From positions 1 to 64,000 of the forward strand of contig JAOARV010000020.1 of NCBI GenBank assembly GCA_025210395.1: DNA of 64,000 bases. The letters are read 5' to 3'. Every line of letters begins with the position of its first letter. The stretch's first letter is position 1. The notes under the pieces were generated by a model. The model saw nothing but the letters and a program-made list of their open reading frames with translations. It was not told the DNA's origin and did not search any database. Origin of the DNA: Marinisporobacter sp. Its GTDB lineage: Bacteria > Bacillota > Clostridia > Peptostreptococcales > Thermotaleaceae. The position numbers were made by a program, and so were the translations under genes. Below are positions 8,615 through 17,515 of the stretch, in pieces.

Positions 8615-11236
8615 TTATTTATTGTTAATGGCTGAATGAGCTGCTGCTAATCTTGCAATAGGTACTCTGTATGGAGAACAAGAAACATATTCTAGTCCTA
8701 TTCTATGACAAAAATCAATAGATTCTGGATCTCCACCATGTTCTCCACAAATCCCTAATTTAATAGTAGGTCTTGTTTGCTTTCCTAATTGGGTAGCAAT
8801 TTCCATTAGTTTGCCTACACCCTTTTGATCCAATCTTTGGAATGGATCTTTTTCAAAGATTTCTTTTTTTCTATATTCTCCAATAAATCTTCCTGCATCA
8901 TCTCTTGAAAAAGCATAAGTCATCTGGGTTAAATCGTTTGTACCAAAAGAGAAGAATTCTGCATGTTTTGCTATATCATCAGCTGTTAATGCAGCCCTTG
9001 GCACTTCTATCATTGTACCAATTTTATACTCACAAGATTCATTACTTTCTTCTATTACTTCATTGGCAGTTTTTATAATTAGTTCCTTAATAATTTCTAA
9101 TTCTTTTTCATGCCCTATAAGAGGAACCATAATCTCTGGTTGAATATGAATTTTTTCTTCTTCTTTTACTTGTATTGCAGCCATAATAATTGCTCTTACC
9201 TGCATCTCATAGATTTCAGGATAAGTAATAGCAAGTCTACACCCTCTATGTCCTAGCATAGGATTAAATTCTTTCAAATCTTCAACGATTTCTTTTAATG
9301 TATTATACGAAACATTAATTTGTTCAGATAATATTTTTATATCTTCATCGTTATTTGGTAAAAATTCATGTAAAGGGGGATCAAGTAATCTTACCGTTAC
9401 AGGTCTTTCTCCCATAGCTTTAAAGATTCCAACAAAATCATTTTTTTGAAATGGAAGTAATTTATTTAAAGCTTTCATTCTTTCTTCTACATTTTGTGCT
9501 ACTATCATCTGTCTTACGGCAGGAATTCTTTCTTCTTCAAAAAACATATGTTCCGTTCTACAAAGGCCAATTCCTTCTGCTCCAAACTTCACAGCTGTTA
9601 GCGCATCTCTTGGTGTATCTGCATTGGTTCTTATCTTTAATGTTCTTATATCATCTGCCCAGTTCATTAACTTTGCAAACTTTCCAGACAGTTCTGGTTC
9701 TTTTGTTGGCAACTTCCCGCCATAAACATTACCTGTATTACCATCTAATGATATGTATTCTCCTTCTTTAAAAATCTTCCCATCTACCTTAAAAACTTTA
9801 TTGATCTCATCAACTTTAATCTCTCCACATCCTGCTACACAGCATTTTCCCATTCCTCTTGCTACAACAGCCGCATGAGACGTCATTCCACCTCTTGCTG
9901 TTAAAATGCCCTGTGATGATACCATTCCTTCAATATCTTCAGGAGATGTTTCAAGTCTTACAAGAATAGCTTTTTCTCCTTCATTGCTAGCTTTTACCAC
10001 ATCACTTGCATTAAAATAAATCTTTCCTGTAGCAGCACCAGGAGAAGCAGGTAATCCTTTAGTAATTTTTTGCACTTTTTCCATAACTTCTTTTTCAAAG
10101 GTTGGATGTAATAATTGATCTAGCTGATTTGGTTCAATTCTCATAACAGCCGTTTTTTTATCAATAATTCCTTCTTCTACCATATCTACAGCTGCATGAA
10201 TAGCTGCTGCTGTTGTTCTTTTTCCATTTCTTGTTTGCAATAAGTATAAATTTCCTTTTTCAATAGTAAATTCAATATCTTGCATATCTTTATAATGATT
10301 CTCTAAAAGATTTGCAACATTTACAAATTCTTCATATACCTCAGGCATAGTATTTTCTAATTGGTTAATAGGTTGAGGCGTTCTAATTCCCGCTACAACA
10401 TCTTCTCCTTGTGCATTCATTAAAAATTCACCAAACATTTCTTTCTCACCCGTTGCAGGATTTCTTGTAAATGCTACTCCGGTCCCTGATGAATCTCCCA
10501 TATTTCCAAAAACCATAGATTGCACATTTACGGCTGTTCCTAGATGTCCTGGTATATCATTGATTTGTCTGTAAACAATAGCACGCGTATTATTCCACGA
10601 ATCAAAAACAGCTTCAATTGCCATAAGTAACTGGTCTTTAGGATCTTGTGGAAATTCTTTTCTTGTTTCTTTTTTTACAATTTTTTTATATTCTTTAATA
10701 ATATTTTTCAAATTTTCAACCGTTAAATCCGTATCTAATTGGATATTGCTTAATTCCTTTTCTTTTTCTAAAATGTGATCAAATTTATATTTTTGAATGC
10801 TTAAAACCACATCACTAAACATTTGAATAAATCTTCTATAACTATCATAAGCAAATCTTTCGTTTTTAGTTGCTTTTGCAAGACCTACTACTGATTCATC
10901 ATTGAGGCCTAAATTTAAAATCGTATCCATCATTCCTGGCATAGAAATTACAGCACCAGATCTTACAGAAACAAGCAAAGGATTTTCTATATCTCCAAAT
11001 GTTTTATCAATCTTTTTTTCTAACTCATGAAGATGATCGAAAGCTTCATCTATGATCTGTTGCCTAATTTTTTTATCATCTTCATAATACTGGTTACATC
11101 CTTCTGTGGTAACAGTAAATCCTGGAGGAACGGGAAGCCCTATCTTAGTCATTTCTGCTAAATTAGCTCCCTTCCCCCCTAGTAATGATTTCATTTCCTT
11201 ATTTCCTTCATGAAAAGCATATATATATTTCTTCAC
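8615..11236 (-). CDS. ppdK: Pyruvate, phosphate dikinase
   Basis: Interconverts pyruvate + ATP + phosphate with phosphoenolpyruvate + AMP + pyrophosphate; in clostridia it links glycolysis and PEP supply. The 873-residue protein has the N-terminal nucleotide-binding domain (LLGGKGANLAEM, VSVRSGA), the phosphohistidine swivel domain with GGMTSHAAVVARGMG (about 445-460), and the C-terminal PEP-binding barrel with GLCRTEHMFFE, FGTNDLTQM and CGEHGGDP. I choose GTG 11236, because AAAGGAG lies 9 bases upstream of it and the longer frame has no site. Its regulator lies 44 bases upstream in the same operon. Confidence 0.96.
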   Translation of the reverse strand: MKKYIYAFHEGNKEMKSLLGGKGANLAEMTKIGLPVPPGFTVTTEGCNQYYEDDKKIRQQIIDEAFDHLHELEKKIDKTFGDIENPLLVSVRSGAVISMPGMMDTILNLGLNDESVVGLAKATKNERFAYDSYRRFIQMFSDVVLSIQKYKFDHILEKEKELSNIQLDTDLTVENLKNIIKEYKKIVKKETRKEFPQDPKDQLLMAIEAVFDSWNNTRAIVYRQINDIPGHLGTAVNVQSMVFGNMGDSSGTGVAFTRNPATGEKEMFGEFLMNAQGEDVVAGIRTPQPINQLENTMPEVYEEFVNVANLLENHYKDMQDIEFTIEKGNLYLLQTRNGKRTTAAAIHAAVDMVEEGIIDKKTAVMRIEPNQLDQLLHPTFEKEVMEKVQKITKGLPASPGAATGKIYFNASDVVKASNEGEKAILVRLETSPEDIEGMVSSQGILTARGGMTSHAAVVARGMGKCCVAGCGEIKVDEINKVFKVDGKIFKEGEYISLDGNTGNVYGGKLPTKEPELSGKFAKLMNWADDIRTLKIRTNADTPRDALTAVKFGAEGIGLCRTEHMFFEEERIPAVRQMIVAQNVEERMKALNKLLPFQKNDFVGIFKAMGERPVTVRLLDPPLHEFLPNNDEDIKILSEQINVSYNTLKEIVEDLKEFNPMLGHRGCRLAITYPEIYEMQVRAIIMAAIQVKEEEKIHIQPEIMVPLIGHEKELEIIKELIIKTANEVIEESNESCEYKIGTMIEVPRAALTADDIAKHAEFFSFGTNDLTQMTYAFSRDDAGRFIGEYRKKEIFEKDPFQRLDQKGVGKLMEIATQLGKQTRPTIKLGICGEHGGDPESIDFCHRIGLEYVSCSPYRVPIARLAAAHSAINNK

Positions 11237-11280
11237 ACCTAAAACTCCTTTCCTATAGTACACCTTAATTTTATAATCCC

Positions 11281-12090
11281 TTAATTATTTTCCTTTATGA
11301 TTTCCAAAATAATACCTGCACTTTCTTCTATTGCTTTACTAGCTACATCAATAATTGGACACCCTACTCTTTTCATCAAGCTTTCTGCATAATCTAATTC
11401 CTTTAGAATTCTATCCATACTCGCATAGTTTGCTTCATTTTTAAGTCCTAAGGCTTTTAATCTTTCTTGTCTGATTTCATTAAGCTTTATAGGATTTGTT
11501 GTAAGTCCTATTATTTTTCTAGGAGAAACTTTAAATAATTCATCTGGCACAGGAACCTCTGGAACTAATGGAACATTTGCTACTTTTATATTTTTATGAG
11601 CAAGATACATGCTCAGTGGTGTCTTAGAAGTTCTAGATATCCCTATTAAAACAATGTCTGCTTTTTTTAATCCTCTCGGATCTTTTCCATCATCATATTT
11701 TACTGCAAATTCAATGGCTTCGATTTTCTTGAAATATTTCTCATCTAGCCTTCTGATTAATCCAGGTTCATTTTTAGGTTTTTCTTCTAAAGCCTTCTCT
11801 AAAGCTTCTACAATATGTGTCATGGCATCAACTGCAATAATCTGATGCTTCTGAGTCGTTTCAAGCAAGACTTTTCTTAAGCTTGGTATAACCATGGTAA
11901 ATACAATCATTGACTTTTCATTTTTTGCTTCATTTACAATTTCTATAATCTGTTCTTCCTCTGATATATATGGAAATCTTCTTATTTCACAATCCTTACA
12001 CACAAATTGGCTAATAGCTGCCTGCACTACTTGTTCTCCAGTTTCTCCTATTGAATCAGAGATTACATATACTACTAGTCTGCGATTCAT
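11281..12090 (-). CDS. yqfL: PPDK regulatory protein (bifunctional kinase/phosphorylase)
   Basis: A DUF299-family enzyme that inactivates PPDK by ADP-dependent phosphorylation of a threonine next to the catalytic histidine, and reactivates it by phosphate-dependent removal. The 269-residue protein opens with VVYVISDSIGETGEQVV and carries the nucleotide-binding loop GISRTSKTPLSMYLA near residue 150, both family signatures. The threonine target motif is present in the adjacent ppdK product (GGMTSHAA). The position between the CcpN-like gene and ppdK supports the assignment. AGAGGGGG precedes ATG. Confidence 0.94.
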   Translation of the reverse strand: MNRRLVVYVISDSIGETGEQVVQAAISQFVCKDCEIRRFPYISEEEQIIEIVNEAKNEKSMIVFTMVIPSLRKVLLETTQKHQIIAVDAMTHIVEALEKALEEKPKNEPGLIRRLDEKYFKKIEAIEFAVKYDDGKDPRGLKKADIVLIGISRTSKTPLSMYLAHKNIKVANVPLVPEVPVPDELFKVSPRKIIGLTTNPIKLNEIRQERLKALGLKNEANYASMDRILKELDYAESLMKRVGCPIIDVASKAIEESAGIILEIIKENN

Positions 12091-12111
12091 TCTTTTATGC
12101 CCCCTCTTCCA

Positions 12112-12750
12112 TTATTGACTTCCAAGCTCAACAAATAATTTCGTTATGTTGGTCTTAGATACTTTTCCTATTACTTTGTAGTATTCTTTTCCATTTTCTT
12201 TAAAACTCTCTACTACTGGAAGACTATCCACTTCATGCTCTATAATCTTTATAGCAGCTTCTAGTGCCGTTTCATTTGGATAAGTCATAACGATATTGGG
12301 CATTCTAGTCATAATCAAACCTACTGGCACCTTATTAATATCCGTGCCTCCCATAATATTTCTTAAAAAATCCTTTCTTGATACTGCACCTGTTAGGTAT
12401 CCATTAGATACTATAAACATGGTTCCAACATCTTCAAGAAATAATGTGACAATAGCATCATAGAGTGTAGTCTGTTCTTCAACCACTACAGGCATACCTT
12501 TTATATCACTAACCTTTATACGGTGAATTTCTTCAGAAATTAAATTCACTGGGTGATTTCCAGAATATAAATACCCCACCTTTGGTCTAGCATCTAAAAC
12601 TCCAGTCATTGTAAGTATGGCTAAGTCTGGTCTTAATGTAGCTCTTGTAACTTTTAATAGCTTTGCAATTTGTTCACTTGTAATAGGTTCACTTTCCTTT
12701 ACAATATTCATAATTTTTTGTTGACGTTCTGTGAATTCTATAGGGACCAC
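12112..12750 (-). CDS. HTH-CBS transcriptional repressor, CcpN/YqzB family
   Basis: Predicted DNA-binding regulator of gluconeogenic or PEP-node genes. The N-terminal winged helix-turn-helix (TSEQIAKLLKVTRATLRPDL, about residues 24-43) is followed by two CBS domains (about 75-130 and 140-205), a sensor of adenine nucleotides in characterised homologues. It heads the yqfL-ppdK operon, as in many Firmicutes. The start is ambiguous: GTG 12750 sits inside the best ribosome-binding site (AGAGGTGG), and the codon at the expected distance is ATA 12741, which aligns with the usual first residue of the family. See findings. Confidence 0.88.
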   Translation of the reverse strand: MVPIEFTERQQKIMNIVKESEPITSEQIAKLLKVTRATLRPDLAILTMTGVLDARPKVGYLYSGNHPVNLISEEIHRIKVSDIKGMPVVVEEQTTLYDAIVTLFLEDVGTMFIVSNGYLTGAVSRKDFLRNIMGGTDINKVPVGLIMTRMPNIVMTYPNETALEAAIKIIEHEVDSLPVVESFKENGKEYYKVIGKVSKTNITKLFVELGSQ

Positions 12751-12925
12751 CTCTTTTATAGAATTATTAATATGCTATACTATTATTTTATTTGTGTTAT
12801 ATTATATATATCATTGTAACAAACATTTATAATTTTTGCTATACTTTTTTCATTTTTTATATTTATTATAACTTTTGGATATACCTATAAGGGTTTTTTA
12901 GGTGTAAAGTATAAATATACTACAA
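12751..12925. promoter_or_regulatory. Intergenic region upstream of the CcpN-like gene
   Basis: A 175-base AT-rich stretch that must hold the promoter of the ccpN-like/yqfL/ppdK operon. It contains an inverted repeat AGTATA-AAT-ATACT near 12909. I could not define a clear -35/-10 pair. Confidence 0.4.
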
Positions 12926-12971
12926 CAAAAGACAATAGAGAAAATATCGTATGTTATCTCCCCTATTGTCT
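12926..12971 (-). terminator. Terminator of glycyl-tRNA synthetase gene
   Basis: On the minus strand AGACAATAGGGGAGATA pairs imperfectly with TATTTTCTCTATTGTCT and is followed by TTTTG. It lies 22 bases past the glyS stop. Confidence 0.75.
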
Positions 12972-12992
12972 CCATAGAATCTAGTCCTTATG

Positions 12993-14384
12993 TTAAAAAG
13001 AAATTTTTTCTTCAATATATTTTTCTAAATCTTCTATTTTTATTCTTTCTTGCTCCATGGTATCTCTATCTCTTACAGTAACAGCATGATCTTCTAAAGT
13101 ATCAAAGTCATAAGTGATACAAAGTGGTGTTCCTACTTCATCTTGTCTTCTATATCTTTTTCCAATACTTCCAGATACATCATAATCAACCATGAATTTT
13201 TTAGCCAGTTTTGAATACAATTCTTCAGCACCTTCACTTAATTTCTTTGTAAGAGGTAGTACTGCTACTTTATATGGTGCTAATGCTGGATGTAATTTTA
13301 AAACAGTTCTGCTACTTCCATCTTCTAATACCTCATCCTCATAAGCATCTACTAAAAATGCTAATGTTACACGATCAGCTCCTAGAGATGGTTCTATACA
13401 ATATGGTATGTATTTTTCATTTGTTACTGGATCTTGATATCTTAAATCAACTCCTGAATGCTCTGCATGCTGCTTTAAGTCAAAATCAGTTCTATCTGCA
13501 ATTCCCCAAAGTTCACCCCAACCAAATGGGAATCTATATTCAATATCAGTTGTTGCATTACTGTAGTGAGACAATTCTTCTTCATCATGGTCTCTCATCT
13601 TAATGTTTTCTGCCTTTATGTTTAGAGACAATAACCAATTTTGACAATAATCCTTCCAATAATTAAACCACTCTATGTCTTCTCCTGGTTTACAAAAAAA
13701 CTCAAGCTCCATTTGCTCGAATTCACGAGTTCTAAAAGTAAAGTTTCCTGGAGTAATTTCATTTCTAAAAGATTTACCGATTTGACCAATTCCAAAAGGC
13801 ATCTTTTTTCTTGAACTTCTTTGTACATTTTTGAAATTCACAAAAATTCCTTGAGCTGTTTCTGGTCTTAAAAATATTTCTGCCTTGGAATCTTCTGTTA
13901 CCCCTTGATAAGTCTTGAACATAAGATTAAATTGTCTAATCTTTGTATAATCTAATTCTCCACATTCTGGACATTTTATACCCTTTTCGCTAATGAAGCT
14001 TTCCATTTTTTCATTTGCCCAACCATCTACAGCTTCTATTTCTTCTCCTTGTTGTCTAAAATAATCTTCAATCAACTTATCTGCTCTAAATCTTGCTTTA
14101 CACTTTTTACAATCAAGGAGTGGATCATTAAATCCTCCTACATGACCAGAAGCTACCCATGTTTGTGGATTCATTAAAATAGCAGCATCAAGTCCTACAT
14201 TGTAAGGAGATTCTTGAATGAATTTTTTCCACCAAGCTTTTTTCACATTATTCTTTAACTCTACTCCCATAGGTCCATAATCCCATGTATTTGCTAATCC
14301 TCCATAAATGTCAGATCCAGGGAATATAAATCCTCTTCCTTTTGCCAATGCAACAATTTTGTCCATTGTTTTCTCTGTACTCAT
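12993..14384 (-). CDS. glyS: Glycyl-tRNA synthetase, dimeric alpha2 class II type
   Basis: Charges tRNA-Gly. The 463-residue protein is the single-chain eukaryote/Gram-positive type, not the alpha2beta2 GlyQ/GlyS type. Visible features are [20 protein letters not shown] at the start, a zinc-binding region ([21 protein letters not shown]), class II motif 2 ([17 protein letters not shown]), [10 protein letters not shown] of motif 3, and a C-terminal anticodon-binding domain from about 355. The ATG has AAGGAGGA upstream. It is preceded by a glycine-type T-box leader, so it is expected to respond to uncharged tRNA-Gly. Confidence 0.97.
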   Translation of the reverse strand: MSTEKTMDKIVALAKGRGFIFPGSDIYGGLANTWDYGPMGVELKNNVKKAWWKKFIQESPYNVGLDAAILMNPQTWVASGHVGGFNDPLLDCKKCKARFRADKLIEDYFRQQGEEIEAVDGWANEKMESFISEKGIKCPECGELDYTKIRQFNLMFKTYQGVTEDSKAEIFLRPETAQGIFVNFKNVQRSSRKKMPFGIGQIGKSFRNEITPGNFTFRTREFEQMELEFFCKPGEDIEWFNYWKDYCQNWLLSLNIKAENIKMRDHDEEELSHYSNATTDIEYRFPFGWGELWGIADRTDFDLKQHAEHSGVDLRYQDPVTNEKYIPYCIEPSLGADRVTLAFLVDAYEDEVLEDGSSRTVLKLHPALAPYKVAVLPLTKKLSEGAEELYSKLAKKFMVDYDVSGSIGKRYRRQDEVGTPLCITYDFDTLEDHAVTVRDRDTMEQERIKIEDLEKYIEEKISF

Positions 14385-14404
14385 TTAAAATCCTCCTTAT
14401 TATT

Positions 14405-14612
14405 TACTAAAAAAAAAATAAACCCCTCGTCCCATAGTAAGGGACGAAAGGTTTCCTTCCGCGGTTCCACCCTAGTTGATACAAATGTATCCACTTCCAT
14501 TGATTGCTCAAAAGCGCCCTTCATCAAAGGATTATATCGGATTCCCACCAGCACCGACTCTCTAGCATAATGTCTTTTGATTACTTTTCTTTATCATCGC
14601 AAAATATGTTTT
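14405..14612 (-). promoter_or_regulatory. T-box leader (glycine specifier) of glyS
   Basis: The core T-box TGGAACCGCGG lies at 14469-14459 on the minus strand. Stem I elements AGAGAGTCGGTGCTGGTG lie upstream, and the specifier region reads GAAGGGCGC, which offers GGC (14518-14516), a glycine codon. A terminator stem (AAACCTTTCGTCCC with GGGACGAGGGGTTT, followed by T9) ends the leader. Uncharged tRNA-Gly would stabilise the antiterminator and allow glyS transcription. Confidence 0.92.
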
Positions 14613-14618
14613 TATGTA

Positions 14619-14647
14619 ATTTTAGCATATTCACCTAATACTGTAAA
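14619..14647 (-). promoter_or_regulatory. Sigma-A promoter of the T-box/glyS unit
   Basis: Minus strand -35 TTTACA (14647-14642), 17-base spacer, -10 TAAAAT (14624-14619). It lies between the end of the DUF4342 gene and the T-box leader. Confidence 0.8.
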
Positions 14648-14657
14648 GGTGTATTTT

Positions 14658-15200
14658 TTATTCTTGATCTTGATCTTTATCTAAATCAATGGTTTCATCC
14701 TTTTTTTCTACTTTTTCTTTATTGGTATACTCATCTACTTTTGATTTTAAACTTCCTAATGTATCTCCTGCTGTATTTCTCATATTTTCTAATGTTTCTT
14801 CTGCCATTTCATTAATATCAACAATTTGACCATCTGTTTTTACAATTTCTATTTTACACTTTGTTGCCAAAGCAGCTAAAGTTCCAACCATTGCAATAGG
14901 TGGAGATAAGACAGCTCCTACAGCCCCAGCTGTTACAGGAATATTCATAATCACATCTCCATCTCTCTTTAATACAATTTTAGTAACATTTCCTTTTTTA
15001 ACAATCTCCTTTAATGTTTCTACGATTTCATTCCCAACTCCAGAAATATTATCTGTCCATTTTGTATTTTGTCTTTCCTCAATATGAATAATGGCATCAA
15101 TGACATTCCCACTTGTTGCTTCTAATGCTTCTTTTGCTTCCTTATAGCTTACACCAGTTCGATCCCTTACTTGATCAATCATTTCTAATGTAATTTCCAT
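14658..15200 (-). CDS. DUF4342 domain protein with UBA-like N-terminus
   Basis: A 180-residue protein of unknown function. Residues 1-43 (EMIDQVRDRTGVSYKEAKEA...NVIDAIIHIE) resemble a UBA/EF-Ts-like three-helix module. The middle (about 55-125) matches DUF4342, with KKGNVTKIVLKRDGDVIMNI and the hydrophobic glycine-rich VPITAGAVGAVL-like hairpin that may associate with membrane. The tail is acidic and lysine-rich. It follows recO by 19 bases and is probably in the same operon. AAAGGATGG precedes ATG. Confidence 0.8.
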   Translation of the reverse strand: MEITLEMIDQVRDRTGVSYKEAKEALEATSGNVIDAIIHIEERQNTKWTDNISGVGNEIVETLKEIVKKGNVTKIVLKRDGDVIMNIPVTAGAVGAVLSPPIAMVGTLAALATKCKIEIVKTDGQIVDINEMAEETLENMRNTAGDTLGSLKSKVDEYTNKEKVEKKDETIDLDKDQDQE

Positions 15201-15219
15201 TATAGCACCATCCTTTTTA

Positions 15220-15966
15220 TTATTCTTTTATAGCGTCTAAAAATTGTAAACTCTTAAATTGATTTTTATCTATGTGTATTTGAATATAGTGTTTAACAAT
15301 CTTTTCTAGTTCTTTTAATACATCAGATTTTATTTTAAGCTTAGCTATTTGAATCAAATCTTTATGCATTAAATATTTCATCACATTAATCGTAACCCTT
15401 GAAATTTTCATACTATATGGATCAACACCTAAACAATTTCTACATAAAAGCCCACCTTCTCTAGCGCTAAATTTAACCTTTTCATTTTCTATGCTTCCAC
15501 AACTAACACATCTGTTAAGTTCTGGCTTATAACCTGAATACATCAAAAGTTTTAACTCATATGCTTTTGTTAAGGTTGCATATTCTTTATTCATATTTGA
15601 GAAAATATGTAAATATTCAACCAATAAATCAAATAAACGGTTGTTCGTTTGTCCCTCTGTAATGATACTTTCCGTTAATTCTAATATATATGAAGCATAG
15701 GTTAATTTTATAACATTTTCTCTAAGCTTATAAAAAGAGTCTTTTAGATCTACTTGAGAAATCTGATATAAATCTTTTCCTTTAAACAATACAAACTCTG
15801 CATAACAAAAGGGTTGTGTCCCTACTGAATATTTTCCTTTAGATCTTTTAAATCCTTTTGCTACGCCTTGTATTTTACCTAATTTTTTAGAAAATAATGT
15901 AATAACCGCGTTCCTTTCACCAAAACTCTTTTGCTTTAAGACCACAGCTTCTGTCTTTAAAAGCAT
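15220..15966 (-). CDS. recO: DNA repair protein RecO
   Basis: Recombination mediator of the RecFOR pathway, loading RecA onto SSB-coated DNA. The 248-residue protein begins with an OB fold (KTEAVVLKQKSFGERNAVIT, GKIQGVAKGFKRSKGKY) followed by a helical domain. A zinc-finger motif CVSCGS...GGLLCRNC lies near residues 159-180. Its start lies 4 bases after the yqzL-like stop, with a GAGGTGA site inside that gene, so the two are coupled. The era-yqzL-recO order is the usual Firmicutes arrangement. Confidence 0.95.
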   Translation of the reverse strand: MLLKTEAVVLKQKSFGERNAVITLFSKKLGKIQGVAKGFKRSKGKYSVGTQPFCYAEFVLFKGKDLYQISQVDLKDSFYKLRENVIKLTYASYILELTESIITEGQTNNRLFDLLVEYLHIFSNMNKEYATLTKAYELKLLMYSGYKPELNRCVSCGSIENEKVKFSAREGGLLCRNCLGVDPYSMKISRVTINVMKYLMHKDLIQIAKLKIKSDVLKELEKIVKHYIQIHIDKNQFKSLQFLDAIKE

Positions 15967-15970
15967 TCTA

Positions 15971-16111
15971 TCACCTCAAAGAATAGGTATCTAAAAAAAC
16001 AGTTTCTTCCTTTTCATCTCCTTCTGTCATTTCTTCAACCTTTTTATAATCTAGATAAGTATGAATATCTCCTGTAGCAAAAAACAAATTCCATAATATT
16101 TTTTCTAACAC
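15971..16111 (-). CDS. yqzL: YqzL-like small protein
   Basis: A 46-residue frame with GTG start and AGAGGTG 9 bases upstream. The translation begins (M)LEKILWNLFFATGDIHTYLD and ends acidic. The pattern W.LF..TG....YL and the location between era and recO match YqzL of Bacillus subtilis (47 residues), whose function is unknown. The stop lies 4 bases before the recO start. Confidence 0.8.
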   Translation of the reverse strand: MLEKILWNLFFATGDIHTYLDYKKVEEMTEGDEKEETVFLDTYSLR

Positions 16112-16197
16112 CCTAAGTCACCTCTCTTAGTTATGCTTCATATCTTATTTTTTTCTTCATTAGGGTGTTTGTATACATTGTAAATTTTGTTATTCTC

Positions 16198-17088
16198 CTA
16201 TAGCTTATAGCCTAAAGTATTTAGGATATTTTGTTGATCTCTCCAATCTTCTTTCACTTTTACCCATAATTCCAAAAATACTTTTGACCCTAAAAGATTT
16301 TCGATATCTTGCCTTGCACTTTTTCCTACTCCTTTTAATTTTCTCCCATTTTTCCCAATAATTATTCCCTTATGAGATTTTTTTTCACAATAAATGGTTG
16401 CACTAATATCTACAATATCTTTATCTTTTCTTTTTTTCATGCTCATTACTTCTACAGCTACACCATGTGGAACTTCTTCATGTAAATAGTGAAGTAATTT
16501 TTCTCGTATAATTTCACTAACAATCACCTTTTCTGGTTGATCTGTAATCATATCTGATGGAAAATATTGAGGTCCCTTAGGCAATAATCCTACAATTTTG
16601 TCTAAAAGCTTTTGAACATTTTTATTTTCTTGTGCAGATATGGCCATCATATCTTTAAATATCCCTTCCTCTTGATACATATTATAAATTTTTTCAAATT
16701 TTTCAGGAGGTATTTTATCCATCTTATTAATGACAAGAACTATAGGTGTTTTAATATTTTTTAACATTTCTAAAATATACTTGTCTCCTGGTCCCATATC
16801 CGCCGTATCATCAATAACTAAAAGAATTACATCTACCTCATTAAGCGTTTGTTGAGCAGATTTTTGCATAAATTCACCTAATTTATTTTTAGGCTTATGC
16901 ATTCCTGGCGTATCTAAAAAGATAATCTGAAAATCTTCTTCTGTATAAATAGTTTGAATTTTATTTCTAGTTGTCTGAGGTTTATCAGACATAATTGCAA
17001 TTTTTTCTCCAATCATCTGATTCATTAGTGTTGATTTTCCTACATTAGGTCTTCCAATAATTGTTACAAATCCTGACTTAAACTTCAT
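16198..17088 (-). CDS. era: GTPase Era
   Basis: Ribosome-assembly GTPase that binds the 3' end of 16S rRNA. G1 is GRPNVGKST (residues 12-20), followed by switch I with DKPQTTRNKI, G3 DTPGMHKP, and G4 NKMD. The C-terminal KH domain is seen with KKSHKGIIIGKNGRKLKGVG near residue 240. The length of 296 is normal. It lies between cdd and yqzL-recO in a compact operon. Confidence 0.97.
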   Translation of the reverse strand: MKFKSGFVTIIGRPNVGKSTLMNQMIGEKIAIMSDKPQTTRNKIQTIYTEEDFQIIFLDTPGMHKPKNKLGEFMQKSAQQTLNEVDVILLVIDDTADMGPGDKYILEMLKNIKTPIVLVINKMDKIPPEKFEKIYNMYQEEGIFKDMMAISAQENKNVQKLLDKIVGLLPKGPQYFPSDMITDQPEKVIVSEIIREKLLHYLHEEVPHGVAVEVMSMKKRKDKDIVDISATIYCEKKSHKGIIIGKNGRKLKGVGKSARQDIENLLGSKVFLELWVKVKEDWRDQQNILNTLGYKL

Positions 17089-17103
17089 CTATTAACCCTC
17101 TTT

Positions 17104-17499
17104 CTATTGATTTAAATCCTCACTGCTAAAACCATATGGCAATAATTCCTTTATGGAAATCACCTTAATTTCTTCATTTTTATCCCCTACGATAATTTTA
17201 ATGTCTTTTCCAAATTCAAAAATAACCTGCCTACAAATTCCACATGGAAAAGTAAACATCCCATTATCACTAGCTATAGCAATCGCTTCAAAATCTTTAT
17301 TTCCCTCTGATATAGCTTTGAAAATAGCTGTTCTTTCTGCACAATTTGTTCCTCCAAAGGATGCGCATTCCACATTACAGCCTGTGTAGACTTTCCCATC
17401 CTTTGTTAAAAGGGCTGCCCCTACTTTAAATTTTGAATAAGGGGCATAAGCATATTCCTTTGCTTTTACTGCTTCTTGAAATAGTTCTTTTTCTGACAA
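17104..17499 (-). CDS. cdd: Cytidine deaminase
   Basis: Deaminates cytidine and deoxycytidine to uridine forms in pyrimidine salvage. The 131-residue protein has the zinc motifs CAERTA (proton-donor Glu) and PCGICRQVI, with the substrate-binding YSKFKVGAAL and GCNVECASFG segments. The start is TTG 17499, with AAAGGGTG 8 bases upstream. It lies 15 bases upstream of era. Confidence 0.95.
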   Translation of the reverse strand: MSEKELFQEAVKAKEYAYAPYSKFKVGAALLTKDGKVYTGCNVECASFGGTNCAERTAIFKAISEGNKDFEAIAIASDNGMFTFPCGICRQVIFEFGKDIKIIVGDKNEEIKVISIKELLPYGFSSEDLNQ

Positions 17500-17515
17500 A
17501 AGTTTTCACCCTTTC

